Origin: JAATGI01 sp036510675 | Lineage (GTDB): Bacteria; Pseudomonadota; Alphaproteobacteria; ATCC43930; CGMCC-115725 | Assembly: GCA_036510675.1 (NCBI GenBank) | Contig: DATCDN010000001.1 | Coordinates: forward strand, 11,855 to 75,854 | DNA: 64,000 nucleotides | Direction of reading: 5' to 3' | In this document: positions 10,330 through 18,626 of the stretch, in pieces | How the letters are laid out: the number at the start of each line of letters is the position of its first letter | Numbering within the stretch: position 1 is the stretch's first letter | Program-made: the position numbers and the translations under genes | Notes under the pieces: generated by a model | The model's input: the letters and a program-made list of their open reading frames with translations, nothing else | Databases searched by the model: none | Told to the model about the DNA's origin: nothing

Positions 10330-11493
10330 CTAATAGAGCTCCGCCGGGTCGGCGCGCTGAATGCGCCACAGCACCGAGAACGCGGCGACGAGCCCCGTCA
10401 CCAGCGCCACCGCCACGGCCAGCGCCGCGAGATCGAGGCTGAGGCCGGTCCCGAGCTGGGTCTTGTGATGGATGAAGCCGAGCACCGCCGCCGAGATGAT
10501 CAGCGCCGGAATCGCGCCCGCGATCGCCAGGATCGCCGACTGGGTGAGGCCGATGGCATAAATGAAGACCGGCCCGAACCCCATCGCTTTCAGCACCGCG
10601 TATTCGTTCATCCGGTTGCCAATTTCCGTCGATAAAACCTGGATCATGATGGTAATGGCGACCATGCATGCGATGATCATGCCGATATCCATCATGATGC
10701 CAATCGGCTTGGTTTCGATGAAATAGGCCTGTTCCTGAGCAATCAGCTCGGCGCGCGTCAGCACCTGAACGTCGTCCGGCAGCATCGCCCGCAGGTCCGC
10801 CTTGACGCGCGTTACGTCGGCCCCCGGCGCCACCCGTAAGAGGCCGACGGTGATTTGCCGCCGATCGCGCCCGGTCAGCCAGGCGAACTGGCTGCTCGAG
10901 ACGATCGCGCTGCCGGGCGCGTAAAAGAACAGGCCCAGGCCGAACTGGCCGCGGATTTCGACCTCGTTGCCGCCAAGCATGCCGATGCCGCCGACAGCGA
11001 ACGGGCGCAGATCGTCCTGCGACCGCGCGTCGAACAGGATCGAGCGGCCGTCGCCGAGCCGCCTCATGCCCGCGCGAATCGAGGGATCGGAGATGAAATT
11101 CGGCGCGTCGTCGAGCCCGATCAGCAGCACCGCGTTGCCGTTGTTCTTGTGAAGCTGCGACCAGGAAGTCAGGGCGACGCTGATGCCGAAGGCCTCGCGC
11201 ACCGCCGGCTCGGTCTGGGCCTGGCTAAGGCGCACGCGATCGAAGGTGCCCGGCGAGATCAGGATTTGGTAGGAATCCGGCACCAGCGCAATGTCGAAAT
11301 CGAAGAATTTATAGAGCGCCACCACCAGCACCCGGGTCGCGTGCAGCGAATCGTATTGCAGCACCAGCAGGAACAGCGCGACCGCGATTCCCGAGACCGC
11401 CGTGATCACCCGCGCCTTGTGCTGAAAGAGATTCGCGGTGCCGACCAGCAGGACATTGGCCGCCATCCCCAAGCGAGGCCAGCGGGCCTTCAA
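10330..11493 (-). CDS. DevC/FtsX-type ABC transporter permease (first of two)
   Basis: About 387 aa, with the same architecture as its downstream neighbour: N-terminal membrane helix (ITAVSGIAVALFLLVLQ), extracytoplasmic domain, three C-terminal helices, the motif AVLKAMGFGPVF and the ending ADPAELY. The two permeases are diverged paralogues and probably pair as a heterodimer. The chosen start is TTG at 11491-11493, which overlaps the stop of the upstream deacetylase remnant (TTGA). ATG at 11464-11466 is an alternative start nine codons in. The frame stays open upstream to 11598, but that part is the deacetylase reading frame's shadow. Confidence 0.8.
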   Translation of the reverse strand: MKARWPRLGMAANVLLVGTANLFQHKARVITAVSGIAVALFLLVLQYDSLHATRVLVVALYKFFDFDIALVPDSYQILISPGTFDRVRLSQAQTEPAVREAFGISVALTSWSQLHKNNGNAVLLIGLDDAPNFISDPSIRAGMRRLGDGRSILFDARSQDDLRPFAVGGIGMLGGNEVEIRGQFGLGLFFYAPGSAIVSSSQFAWLTGRDRRQITVGLLRVAPGADVTRVKADLRAMLPDDVQVLTRAELIAQEQAYFIETKPIGIMMDIGMIIACMVAITIMIQVLSTEIGNRMNEYAVLKAMGFGPVFIYAIGLTQSAILAIAGAIPALIISAAVLGFIHHKTQLGTGLSLDLAALAVAVALVTGLVAAFSVLWRIQRADPAELY

Positions 11494-11777
11494 CAAGCCA
11501 GCTCCCGCATGGTGTGGAAGGTGCCACCGCGCGCGCCCAGAAAGCCGATCGCATCCTCCAGCGTGTCGAGCGCCGGCTGGCCGGTGCGGAACCGGCAATC
11601 ATAAGGGATCGGTTCCTGCGTCATATCGACGAATTCCCAAGCGTGAAAATACGTCGCGGCGATCCCGCGATCGCGAAACAATCGCAACAATAGCGGCGTG
11701 CCCGCGACAATGCCGCGATAGGTTTTTGGCGGCGAGCCACAATCATGCTCCACGTCGGTGGTGATACTGACCTGCAT
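11490..11777 (-). pseudogene. Polysaccharide deacetylase remnant with internal in-frame deletion
   Basis: 95 aa. The first about 44 residues (MQVSITTDVEHDC...TPLLLRLFRDRGIAATYF) match the N-terminus of NodB-type polysaccharide deacetylases, including the metal-binding Asp pair region. The rest (HAWEFVDM... to GGTFHTMREL) matches their C-terminus, where YFHPWEFD-like text is typical. Full-length relatives are roughly 250-300 aa, so the central catalytic part, including the metal His pair, is missing while the frame is kept. It cannot be an active deacetylase. It leads the permease-PKS operon, with translational coupling at its stop. Whether the remnant is still made is unknown. Confidence 0.7.
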
Positions 11778-11844
11778 TCGGTTCTCCGCCGGACCCGGCC
11801 ATCCTTATTGCAAATCCACCGTCCCGGCAATAATTTGCCCGCCG

Positions 11845-12615
11845 ATGCCTCAAACTATCCCAACGATTCTCCACCAGACATGGCGAAACGACAGCCTGCC
11901 GGCCAAGTTCGCCCGCTGGCGTCGGGACTGGCACGATCTTCACCCGCATTGGGAGCATCGCTTTTACGACGATTCCGACATAAGGCGCGTGGTGGTGGAC
12001 CGGGCGCCGCAATTCCTCGGTGTGTTCGAGGCACTGCCCCGTCCGATCCTGCGGGTCGATCTCTTCCGCTATCTGATTGTGTATCTCGACGGCGGCGTCT
12101 ATGCCGATCTCGACATGCAGCCTTATCGGCCCAGCGATCCCTTGCTGGCGGGCGCGAGCTGCGTGCTCAGCGTCGAATCGCATGTCAGCCCAGCCTACCA
12201 GCAGGTAGTCGGTTATCGCCAGCCCTGGCAAATCGGCAATTGCATTTTCGCCGCGGCGCCCGGCCATCCCTTCCTGGCGGAATTGCTCGACCGCATCGCG
12301 CGCGGCGCCACCGCCACGGTGGTCACCGACGACGATGTCGAGGAGGTCACGGGTCCCCGCTTGCTGACCCGCCTCATTTACGAGCTCTCGGCCGAGCGGC
12401 GCGGCGCGGTCAAGGTGCTGCCGCAAATCCATTGGATGGCGCCATGGCAATATCCGCGCATCGGGCCGCTCGCCACCCTCATTCACGCGCGGCATGCCTC
12501 GACCGGCACTTGGCGGTTCGGCACGCGCTGGTCGCGGCAGACCATCCGCAACCGGCTGGTCGCCCGCGCGCGCTTCCCCAACCCCTTCATCGCCGAAGGG
12601 CCGGTCCTGCCATGA
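11845..12615 (+). CDS. GT32-like glycosyltransferase (DXD sugar-binding)
   Basis: 256 aa from the ATG at 11845, chosen because IPTILHQTWR is the family's usual opening. The DXD motif lies in GGVYADLDMQPYRP, preceded by RVDLFRYLIVYLDGG, as in Och1/capsular sugar transferases of the Gly_transf_sug (GT32) type. It uses a nucleotide-sugar donor with a divalent metal in the cytoplasm. It diverges from the deacetylase remnant and PKS operon and is followed 22 bases later by a second glycosyltransferase. A role in glycosylating the PKS-derived lipid is possible but unproven. Capsule or LPS decoration is the alternative. Confidence 0.82.
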   Translation: MPQTIPTILHQTWRNDSLPAKFARWRRDWHDLHPHWEHRFYDDSDIRRVVVDRAPQFLGVFEALPRPILRVDLFRYLIVYLDGGVYADLDMQPYRPSDPLLAGASCVLSVESHVSPAYQQVVGYRQPWQIGNCIFAAAPGHPFLAELLDRIARGATATVVTDDDVEEVTGPRLLTRLIYELSAERRGAVKVLPQIHWMAPWQYPRIGPLATLIHARHASTGTWRFGTRWSRQTIRNRLVARARFPNPFIAEGPVLP

Positions 12616-12637
12616 GGCGTCGCGAGCCGCGCCCCCG

Positions 12638-13990
12638 ATGAGCGCGGCGGCGGCACGGCGGATATTCATCTGCGTCCAGGGGCTGATCGATGTCGGCGAT
12701 TCGATCGGCTTCGACGCGATCCATCAGTGGCGGACGCTGACCGCCCAGTTTGGCGACCGGGCCGAGGTGCGGCTGTTCTGCGAGCGGTTCGACACCAAGC
12801 TGCATCCCGGCATTCCGGCCGAACCGATCCATCGCTTTCGCGAGGCCATCGCGGCCAATCCGGACGCCATGATCGTCTATCATTTTTGCGACGGCTGGGC
12901 CGCGTTTGAGGATCGGGTGATCGCGGGACGGTATCCCAATCTGGTGGTGCGCTGGCACAACAACACGCCGCCCTGGTTCCTGGCAAAATACTCGACCCGC
13001 CATTTCAAGGGCACGGTCAACGGCTATCATGCGATCTTGCGGCTGGCGCGCGAGACCGAATGCCGCTTCTGGTGCAACAGCGGCTTTACCGCCCGACAGC
13101 TCGCGGTGCTCGGGATCGAGCGGCAACGCGCCGACGTGGTTTTTCCGGCGTCGCGCTATCTCGATGCGCCGTTGCGCGCGCCGGCGCCCGCGGCAGCGTC
13201 CGCCGCGTCGCGCGCGCTGCCGCGCCGGATCGTCTTTGTCGGCCGGATCGTTCCGCACAAGGGGCACCGGCACATCATCCTGACCGCCGCCTATGCACGG
13301 AAATTCCTGGGCATGCCGCTGCGCGTCGCCTTCGCCGGCCGGTTCGATTGGCGGGTTCGGCTCTATCGCGAAGAGTTGATCGCCCTCGCCCGCGCGCTCG
13401 ACGTCGACGTGGAATTCACCGACGAGGTGCAGGATGCGCGCCTCGATCAGCTCTATTTGAGCGCCGATGCGTTTCTCTGCCTCTCCGAACATGAGGGGTT
13501 TGGCTTGCCGATCTTCGAGGCGATGCGCGCCGGCATTCCCGCGCTGGCCTGGACGGCGACGGCGACCGCCGATCTGATGGCGGGCCATCCCTTGTCGAGC
13601 GACGCCTTGTCGCCGCGATGGTTCGCGGCGGCGCTCGCGGTCCTGCAATATCCCGAGCTGCGCGACTATGTGGTGCGCTGGCAGAACGACAATGCCCTGC
13701 CGCGCTATACGGCGTCGGTCGTCGCCGAACAATTGGCGGGCGCGGTGACCGGGATTGAGCGATCCGCCGACGCGGCGCCGGCGCCCTATCGCGATTCGCG
13801 CCTCGATCAAGCGATCCGCGACCGGATCGGCGCGTTCCTCGCGCAAATTGGCACCGGCACCATCGCGGAGGAGGCGGCGCTTCCCCGCGAGATTCCCGAC
13901 AATTTCGTCACCCTCTACGATATCGAGGCGTATCGCAGCCTACGCCGGACCGGAAAATTCGGGCGCGCGCTGGCGCGATGGCGGAATTGA
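12638..13990 (+). CDS. Family 4 (GT-B) glycosyltransferase
   Basis: 450 aa from the ATG at 12638 (MSAAAARRIFICVQG). The frame is open further upstream, but that part overlaps the previous gene out of frame. The C-terminal Rossmann half carries RRIVFVGRIVPHKGH and the donor-site E-x7-E signature in SEHEGFGLPIFEAM, typical of GT4 enzymes. The last about 80 residues are a variable tail. It is co-directional with the GT32-like gene, so the two probably add successive sugars. Substrate unknown. Confidence 0.85.
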   Translation: MSAAAARRIFICVQGLIDVGDSIGFDAIHQWRTLTAQFGDRAEVRLFCERFDTKLHPGIPAEPIHRFREAIAANPDAMIVYHFCDGWAAFEDRVIAGRYPNLVVRWHNNTPPWFLAKYSTRHFKGTVNGYHAILRLARETECRFWCNSGFTARQLAVLGIERQRADVVFPASRYLDAPLRAPAPAAASAASRALPRRIVFVGRIVPHKGHRHIILTAAYARKFLGMPLRVAFAGRFDWRVRLYREELIALARALDVDVEFTDEVQDARLDQLYLSADAFLCLSEHEGFGLPIFEAMRAGIPALAWTATATADLMAGHPLSSDALSPRWFAAALAVLQYPELRDYVVRWQNDNALPRYTASVVAEQLAGAVTGIERSADAAPAPYRDSRLDQAIRDRIGAFLAQIGTGTIAEEAALPREIPDNFVTLYDIEAYRSLRRTGKFGRALARWRN

Positions 13991-14021
13991 CGCGGCGCGC
14001 CGATCGTCCTCTCGACGAGGG

Positions 14022-14492
14022 TTAGACGCCCCAATAGCGGCCGGTGGCGGCGACCGCCACCACGATCAGGCCGAGATAAAGGTTGAACACCACGATCATT
14101 CGGATCTGGTTCAGCGCGACCGCGCCGCCGAGGAAATCGCCCCGGTCGAGCGCCTGACGCAGGCGCCGCCAGGAGCCGAAGAACAGATGCCCGAAGGCCA
14201 GCATCATCACGATGCCGAGTCCCATCATGATGTTCACATATTCGGGCGCGGTGGCGAAGCCGCCGAAGCCGTAAAAGATCATGCCGAAGCCGGTAATCAG
14301 CAGCAGCAGCACGGTCACCCACACGACGGGAAAGAAGCGCGCGAACACGCGGCGGAACAGCGGCAGCCGAACTGGCGGCTCCAGCGCCAATGCCGCCGGC
14401 CGCAGCATGAAATGCGCGAACACCATGCCCCCGACCCAGATCACCGCGCAGATCACATGAACCAGCAACATGATTATCATCGGTGCGTTCAT
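14022..14492 (-). CDS. CopD-like four-helix membrane protein
   Basis: 156 aa with four hydrophobic segments, starting MNAPMIIMLLVHVICAVIWVGGMVFAHF. The His and Trp-Val-Gly-Gly in helix 1 are characteristic of CopD/DUF2269-type inner-membrane proteins. Some relatives take part in copper handling, but this short stand-alone form has no proven function. No copper genes lie nearby. Its start is 15 bases past the end of cbpM and the two may share a transcript. Confidence 0.7.
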   Translation of the reverse strand: MNAPMIIMLLVHVICAVIWVGGMVFAHFMLRPAALALEPPVRLPLFRRVFARFFPVVWVTVLLLLITGFGMIFYGFGGFATAPEYVNIMMGLGIVMMLAFGHLFFGSWRRLRQALDRGDFLGGAVALNQIRMIVVFNLYLGLIVVAVAATGRYWGV

Positions 14493-14507
14493 CGGATTCT
14501 CTTTTGT

Positions 14508-14876
14508 TCAGCGCGGGGTGCGGCGTTTCGGAGATTTCGTCTTGACGGCCGGCTTCGGCGTGGCCCGCAACGCGACGCGCAGCGTGCGCCGCACCGCCGT
14601 TGGTTGCGCGTCGATCGCGGCGTTCATCGCGCGCACGCGCCGCCGCATCGCATAGAGCTGATCGAGGAGGTTCAGGACCACCGGCACCGCGTCATTGCCG
14701 ATGGCGAGATCGCGCCGCAGATCGTGGATCAGGCGCACCCGCGCGACATCGATTTCCTGGAAAATCAAGACGCCACGCTCGCTCTCGGGCCGCACCCAGC
14801 CTTCCTCGATCCAGGCGCGCAAATCGGTTTCGCGCATCCCCTCGATCACCGCGATGACGGATTCGAAGGTGATCAT
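14508..14876 (-). CDS. cbpM: Chaperone modulator CbpM
   Basis: 122 aa, MerR-HTH-like small protein opening MITFESVIAVIEGMRETDLRAWIEEGWVRP. In E. coli CbpM binds the J domain of CbpA and inhibits its co-chaperone and DNA-binding activity. The start overlaps the stop of the cbpA homologue (ATGA), the same order as in known cbpA-cbpM operons. The C-terminal about 25 residues are a basic Lys/Arg/Thr tail (TKSPKRRTPR) not typical of short CbpM proteins. Confidence 0.82.
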   Translation of the reverse strand: MITFESVIAVIEGMRETDLRAWIEEGWVRPESERGVLIFQEIDVARVRLIHDLRRDLAIGNDAVPVVLNLLDQLYAMRRRVRAMNAAIDAQPTAVRRTLRVALRATPKPAVKTKSPKRRTPR

Positions 14877-15826
14877 CGGGCACCGCCCCGTGGATCATAC
14901 TGGTGCTTCGGCGCCCAATCGCGCAGGAACGCGACCAGCTCGGGATCGGCCTCGGCCGGCAGCATCACCTTCAGCGTGACATACTGGTCGCCGCGCTCGC
15001 CCTTGAGGCCGGGCTTGGGGGCGCCCTTGCCCTTGAGGCGCAGCACGCGGCCGGAATTGGAGTTCGCCGGGATCGACATGGTGACGCTGCCGTCGGCGGT
15101 CGGCACCGCGACCTTCGCGCCCAGCACCGCCTCGCCGATGGTGACCGGCAGTTCGAGATGGATGTCGTCGCCCTCGCGTCGAAACATGGGATGAGCCTCG
15201 ATCCTGACTTCGATCAGCGCGTCGCCCGGCGGGCCGCCGCCGATGCCATCGCCGCCCTGTCCTTCCAGCCGCAATATCTGGCCATCGCGCAGCCCCGCCG
15301 GAATGCGGACATCGAGACTCTTGCCCTGCGGTAGATCGAGCCGTTTTTTGGCGCCGTTGATGGCGTCGAGAAAATCGACCCGGAGGATATATTGCCGGTC
15401 CTGGCCGCGCCCGCGGAAATCGCGCTGGCCGCCATTGCCGCCGCCGCGGCCCGTTCGGGTGCCGAAGTAGGAGAATAAATCCTCCAAATCCTCTTGCGAC
15501 ATGTTTTCGGCGCCGCGAAAGCCGGAACCCTGATAGCGGTCGCCGCCGGCGCCTTCGGCATAGTGCCGGTAATCGCCGTAGGGATTCTGTGGCCGCTCGG
15601 CGCCGCTGGCGTCGATCTCGCCCTTATCGAAGCGCGCGCGCTTTTGCTTGTCCCCGACGACCTCATAGGCGGAGCTGATGTCCTTGAACTGGGCTTCCGC
15701 CTTCTTGTTGCCGGGGTTGAGATCGGGATGAAATTTCTTGGCGAGCTTGCGATAGGTCGAGCGGATTTCGGCTTCCGCCGCGTCAGGCTTGACGCCGAGA
15801 ACCTCGTAAGGATTGCGCGCCGCCAT
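14873..15826 (-). CDS. cbpA: DnaJ-family co-chaperone CbpA
   Basis: 317 aa from the ATG at 15826 (MAARNPYEVLGVKPDAAEAEI). The J domain at residues 5-70 contains the HPD motif (KKFHPDLNPGN) that stimulates DnaK ATPase. A Gly-rich linker at about 100-150 follows, then two C-terminal substrate-binding beta domains (DVRIPAGLRDGQ, GDALIEVRIEAHPMFRREGDDI, SMPIP-like VTMSIPANSNSG). The Cys-rich zinc domain of DnaJ is absent, which makes this the CbpA (class B) type. It sits two bases after the SDR gene and overlaps cbpM. The frame continues open upstream but only through the SDR gene. Confidence 0.93.
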   Translation of the reverse strand: MAARNPYEVLGVKPDAAEAEIRSTYRKLAKKFHPDLNPGNKKAEAQFKDISSAYEVVGDKQKRARFDKGEIDASGAERPQNPYGDYRHYAEGAGGDRYQGSGFRGAENMSQEDLEDLFSYFGTRTGRGGGNGGQRDFRGRGQDRQYILRVDFLDAINGAKKRLDLPQGKSLDVRIPAGLRDGQILRLEGQGGDGIGGGPPGDALIEVRIEAHPMFRREGDDIHLELPVTIGEAVLGAKVAVPTADGSVTMSIPANSNSGRVLRLKGKGAPKPGLKGERGDQYVTLKVMLPAEADPELVAFLRDWAPKHQYDPRGGAR

Positions 15827-15828
15827 GC

Positions 15829-16671
15829 CTACACCGCCATGCCGGAAAGGCGCGCGCTCTCGGCCCAAAGACGCAGCGCGGATTCGGCCGACCGCGCCTG
15901 GGCGCTCGGCTGGGTCAATTGGCTCTTCTGGTAATAGCCGCCGCTGACGCCGGCGACCGCCGGCGACGAGGCGAGATAGACGATGGTCTCGGCGCCCTTC
16001 TCCACCCGGATCGCCCCCAGCATGGCGATCCGCACGCCGATCCGCGTCAGCAACCCGTTGCCGCTGCCGAAGCGGGTCGCGACGAAGCCGGGATGGAGAC
16101 AATTCGCCGTCACCCCGGTGCCGGTGAGACGTCGCGCCAGCTCGCGGGTAAAGAGGATGTTGGCCAGTTTCGAGCGTCCATACACTTTCATGGCACCGTA
16201 GTTGCGGGAGGATTGGAGATCGGCGAAATCGAGGTCCTGGCCGCGATGGGCGATCGAGGCGGTGCACACGATGCGCGACGGCGCGGCGGCGCGCAGCCGG
16301 TCCAAGAGGATGTTGGTGATGATGAAATAGGCCATGTGGTTCAGCGCGAAGGTCAGCTCCAGCCCTTCCTCGGTGACATGGCGCGACGCGAACATCGCCC
16401 CGGCATTGTTGATCAGCACGTCGATGCGCGGCTCGGCGTCGCGAATCTCGGTGGCGACGCGCTTCATTTCGGACATCAGCGACAGATCGGCATAGTGGAT
16501 GCGGACCGCGACGCCGGGCACCGCCTGTTGCAGGCGGCGCACCGCCGCGTCGCCCCGCGCGCGGTCGCGCCCAACGAGGACCAGCCGCGCGCCAAGCTTC
16601 GCCAGCCGCTCCGCCGCCTCCAGCCCGAGGCCCGAAGTCGCCCCGGTGATGACGCACACCTTGCCTTGCAT
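15829..16671 (-). CDS. Short-chain dehydrogenase/reductase (retinol dehydrogenase-like)
   Basis: 280 aa. The start at 16671 (MQGKVCVITGATSGLGLEAAERL) is chosen because GGGGAGAG lies just upstream. The nucleotide-binding TGATSGLG, the NNAG motif (LINNAGAMF) and a catalytic Tyr-x3-Lys in VYGRSKLAN fit the classical SDR fold. Overall it resembles the retinol dehydrogenase/WW-oxidoreductase-like group, which favours NADP(H) (VLVGRDRARG after strand 2). Substrate unknown. It is the first gene of the SDR-cbpA-cbpM run. Confidence 0.85.
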   Translation of the reverse strand: MQGKVCVITGATSGLGLEAAERLAKLGARLVLVGRDRARGDAAVRRLQQAVPGVAVRIHYADLSLMSEMKRVATEIRDAEPRIDVLINNAGAMFASRHVTEEGLELTFALNHMAYFIITNILLDRLRAAAPSRIVCTASIAHRGQDLDFADLQSSRNYGAMKVYGRSKLANILFTRELARRLTGTGVTANCLHPGFVATRFGSGNGLLTRIGVRIAMLGAIRVEKGAETIVYLASSPAVAGVSGGYYQKSQLTQPSAQARSAESALRLWAESARLSGMAV

Positions 16672-16766
16672 GAGACTCTCCCCGATGACGCAGTAATATG
16701 TCCGCGCCGGTTGACGCGGCAAGGCCCTATGCTTAGCGTCCGCCGTCTTGCCGTGGATTTCACATC

Positions 16767-17630
16767 ATGACCGATTCGTCCCCTCTCGATACCGCCTTGT
16801 TGCGGCGCGTCGCCGACGCGCTGGAGCGGCTGGCTCCGCCGGCGCCGCCCGCCAACGATTTGACCCAGGCCGACGCCTTCGTCTGGCACGCCGATCGCGG
16901 CTGGCTGGAGCCGGTGCCGCGCGTCAGCCGCGTCGATCTTCATCTGCTGCAAGGCATCGACCGGGTCCGCGACATCCTCCTCGACAACACCCGGCGCTTC
17001 GCCGAGGGCCTGCCCGCCAATAACGTGCTGCTGTGGGGCGCGCGCGGCATGGGCAAGAGTTCGCTGATCAAGGCCGCCCACGCCACCGTCAATGCGCAAT
17101 ATCCGCGCCGGCTGATTCTGGTGGAGATTCACCGCGAGGACATTCCCTCGCTACCCCATCTGCTGACGCTGTTGCGCGATACCGAGCGGCGCTGCGTGCT
17201 GTTCTGTGACGATCTGTCGTTCGATGCGCAGGACACCAGCTACAAATCGCTGAAGGCGGTGCTGGAAGGCGGCATCGAAGGCCGGCCGGAGAATGTCGTG
17301 CTCTATGCCACCTCCAACCGGCGCCATCTTCTGTCGCGCGACATGATCGAAAACGAACGCTCGACCGCGATCAATCCCGGCGAGGCGGTGGAGGAAAAGG
17401 TCTCGCTGTCCGACCGGTTCGGGTTGTGGCTGGGCTTTCACGCCTGCGATAACGAGACCTATCATGCCATGGTCCGCGGCTATGCCGCGCGCTATGGCCT
17501 CGATCTGCCGGCGGATCAGATGAAAGCCGAGGCCAGCGAATGGGCCATCACCCGGGGCGCGCGCTCGGGCCGGGTCGCGTGGCAGTACATTCAGGATTTG
17601 GCCGGCCGGCTGGGCAAGAAAATCGGCTAA
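16767..17630 (+). CDS. DUF815 AAA-type ATP-binding protein
   Basis: 287 aa. Walker A is in LLWGARGMGKSSLIKA and Walker B in RCVLFCDDLSFD, followed by the sensor-like text LYATSNRRHLL. This matches the DUF815 family of AAA ATPases common in Proteobacteria, whose function is not established. The N-terminal 90 residues before the ATPase core are family-typical. In many alphaproteobacteria it sits beside nlpD/yajC-region genes, as here, where its stop overlaps the nlpD stop by four bases (convergent). Confidence 0.88.
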   Translation: MTDSSPLDTALLRRVADALERLAPPAPPANDLTQADAFVWHADRGWLEPVPRVSRVDLHLLQGIDRVRDILLDNTRRFAEGLPANNVLLWGARGMGKSSLIKAAHATVNAQYPRRLILVEIHREDIPSLPHLLTLLRDTERRCVLFCDDLSFDAQDTSYKSLKAVLEGGIEGRPENVVLYATSNRRHLLSRDMIENERSTAINPGEAVEEKVSLSDRFGLWLGFHACDNETYHAMVRGYAARYGLDLPADQMKAEASEWAITRGARSGRVAWQYIQDLAGRLGKKIG

Positions 17631-18595
17631 TCGTCCATCGCCACGGCGGTGGCTTGCTGGATCGGCGGCAGATATTGCGTCGGATCGACCGGGTTGCGGC
17701 CGGCGCGCACCTCAAAATGTAGTTGCGGCTGGCCGACCTCGCCGGTCGCGCCGACCCGGGCGATGGTCTGGCCGCGCGCGACATGCTCGCCCTTATGCAC
17801 CAGCAGCGCCGAGTTGTGGGCATAGGCGGTGATGTAGCCGCCCTCGTGCTTGATCAGCACCAGATTGCCATAGCCGCGCAGCTCATTGCCGACATAGACC
17901 ACCTCGCCGGCCTGCGCGGCATAGACGGGGGAGCCGGCACGGGCGGCGATGTTGATGCCGTCATTATGGGTGCCGTTGGCGGCGATGCCGTAACTCTCGA
18001 CGATGCGGCCATGCACCGGCCAGATGAAGCCGCGCGCGCTTGCGACGCCGGATCGCCCGGTTTCCGCGGCGGGCGGGGGTGAGAACGTCGCCGCGGCCGG
18101 GCGCACGGCGGCGGGGGGCTGCGGGTGGACCGGGACTACTTCCGCGACCCGTGGCGTCGGCCGGTCGGAGGGCGGGCCCTCGCTGGACGCGATGCGCGGG
18201 CGCTCTTCCGCGGCGGCACTCGACGCGAGCGCGCGGTCCGACCGATGGGGCGCCGGCGGCGCTTCATAGGCCCGCGACGACACGCGCGGCCGCGCGGCGG
18301 CGGAGGCCATCACCACCCCTTGGCGGGGCATCGGCGCATCCTCGCCCGGCAGGGTCAGGATCGTGCCGACCTCTAGCCGATAAGGCGAAATCAGGCCGTT
18401 AGCGTCGATGACCAGCCGCACCGGCAGATTGTAGCGGCGCGCGATGCCAAACAGCGTATCGCCGCGCACGACCCGAACACGAATGGCGCTGGACTGGCCA
18501 CCGCCCCAACGGGTAACCGGCGCGAGATCAGGCTGCTGCGCGCATCCGGCGACCAGGACCATGAGACCCAGAACTAGGCTGATACGGGACTTCAT
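17627..18595 (-). CDS. nlpD: NlpD-like lipoprotein (LysM + M23 domain)
   Basis: 322 aa from the ATG at 18595. The signal peptide ends in a lipobox (VLVAGC), so it is probably a lipidated envelope protein. A LysM domain at about 50-95 (RVVRGDTLFGIARRYNLPVRLVIDANG) binds peptidoglycan. A Pro/Ala/Arg-rich linker follows, then an M23 (LytM) domain at about 210-315 with YGNLVLIKHEGGYITAYAHNS. The metal-site text keeps HNDGIN, but the usual HLHFE is QLHFE, so catalysis is doubtful. NlpD proteins normally activate cell-wall amidases. It follows pcm, the standard order. Confidence 0.88.
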   Translation of the reverse strand: MKSRISLVLGLMVLVAGCAQQPDLAPVTRWGGGQSSAIRVRVVRGDTLFGIARRYNLPVRLVIDANGLISPYRLEVGTILTLPGEDAPMPRQGVVMASAAARPRVSSRAYEAPPAPHRSDRALASSAAAEERPRIASSEGPPSDRPTPRVAEVVPVHPQPPAAVRPAAATFSPPPAAETGRSGVASARGFIWPVHGRIVESYGIAANGTHNDGINIAARAGSPVYAAQAGEVVYVGNELRGYGNLVLIKHEGGYITAYAHNSALLVHKGEHVARGQTIARVGATGEVGQPQLHFEVRAGRNPVDPTQYLPPIQQATAVAMDD

Positions 18596-18626
18596 AGACG
18601 CAGTATAAACGATTGAGAAGCCTTCG

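Noticed and set aside
14873..16657. One 594-codon frame joining the SDR region to CbpA
   Set aside because: Only the part from 15826 is the J-protein; the upstream part is the wrong frame of the intact SDR gene.
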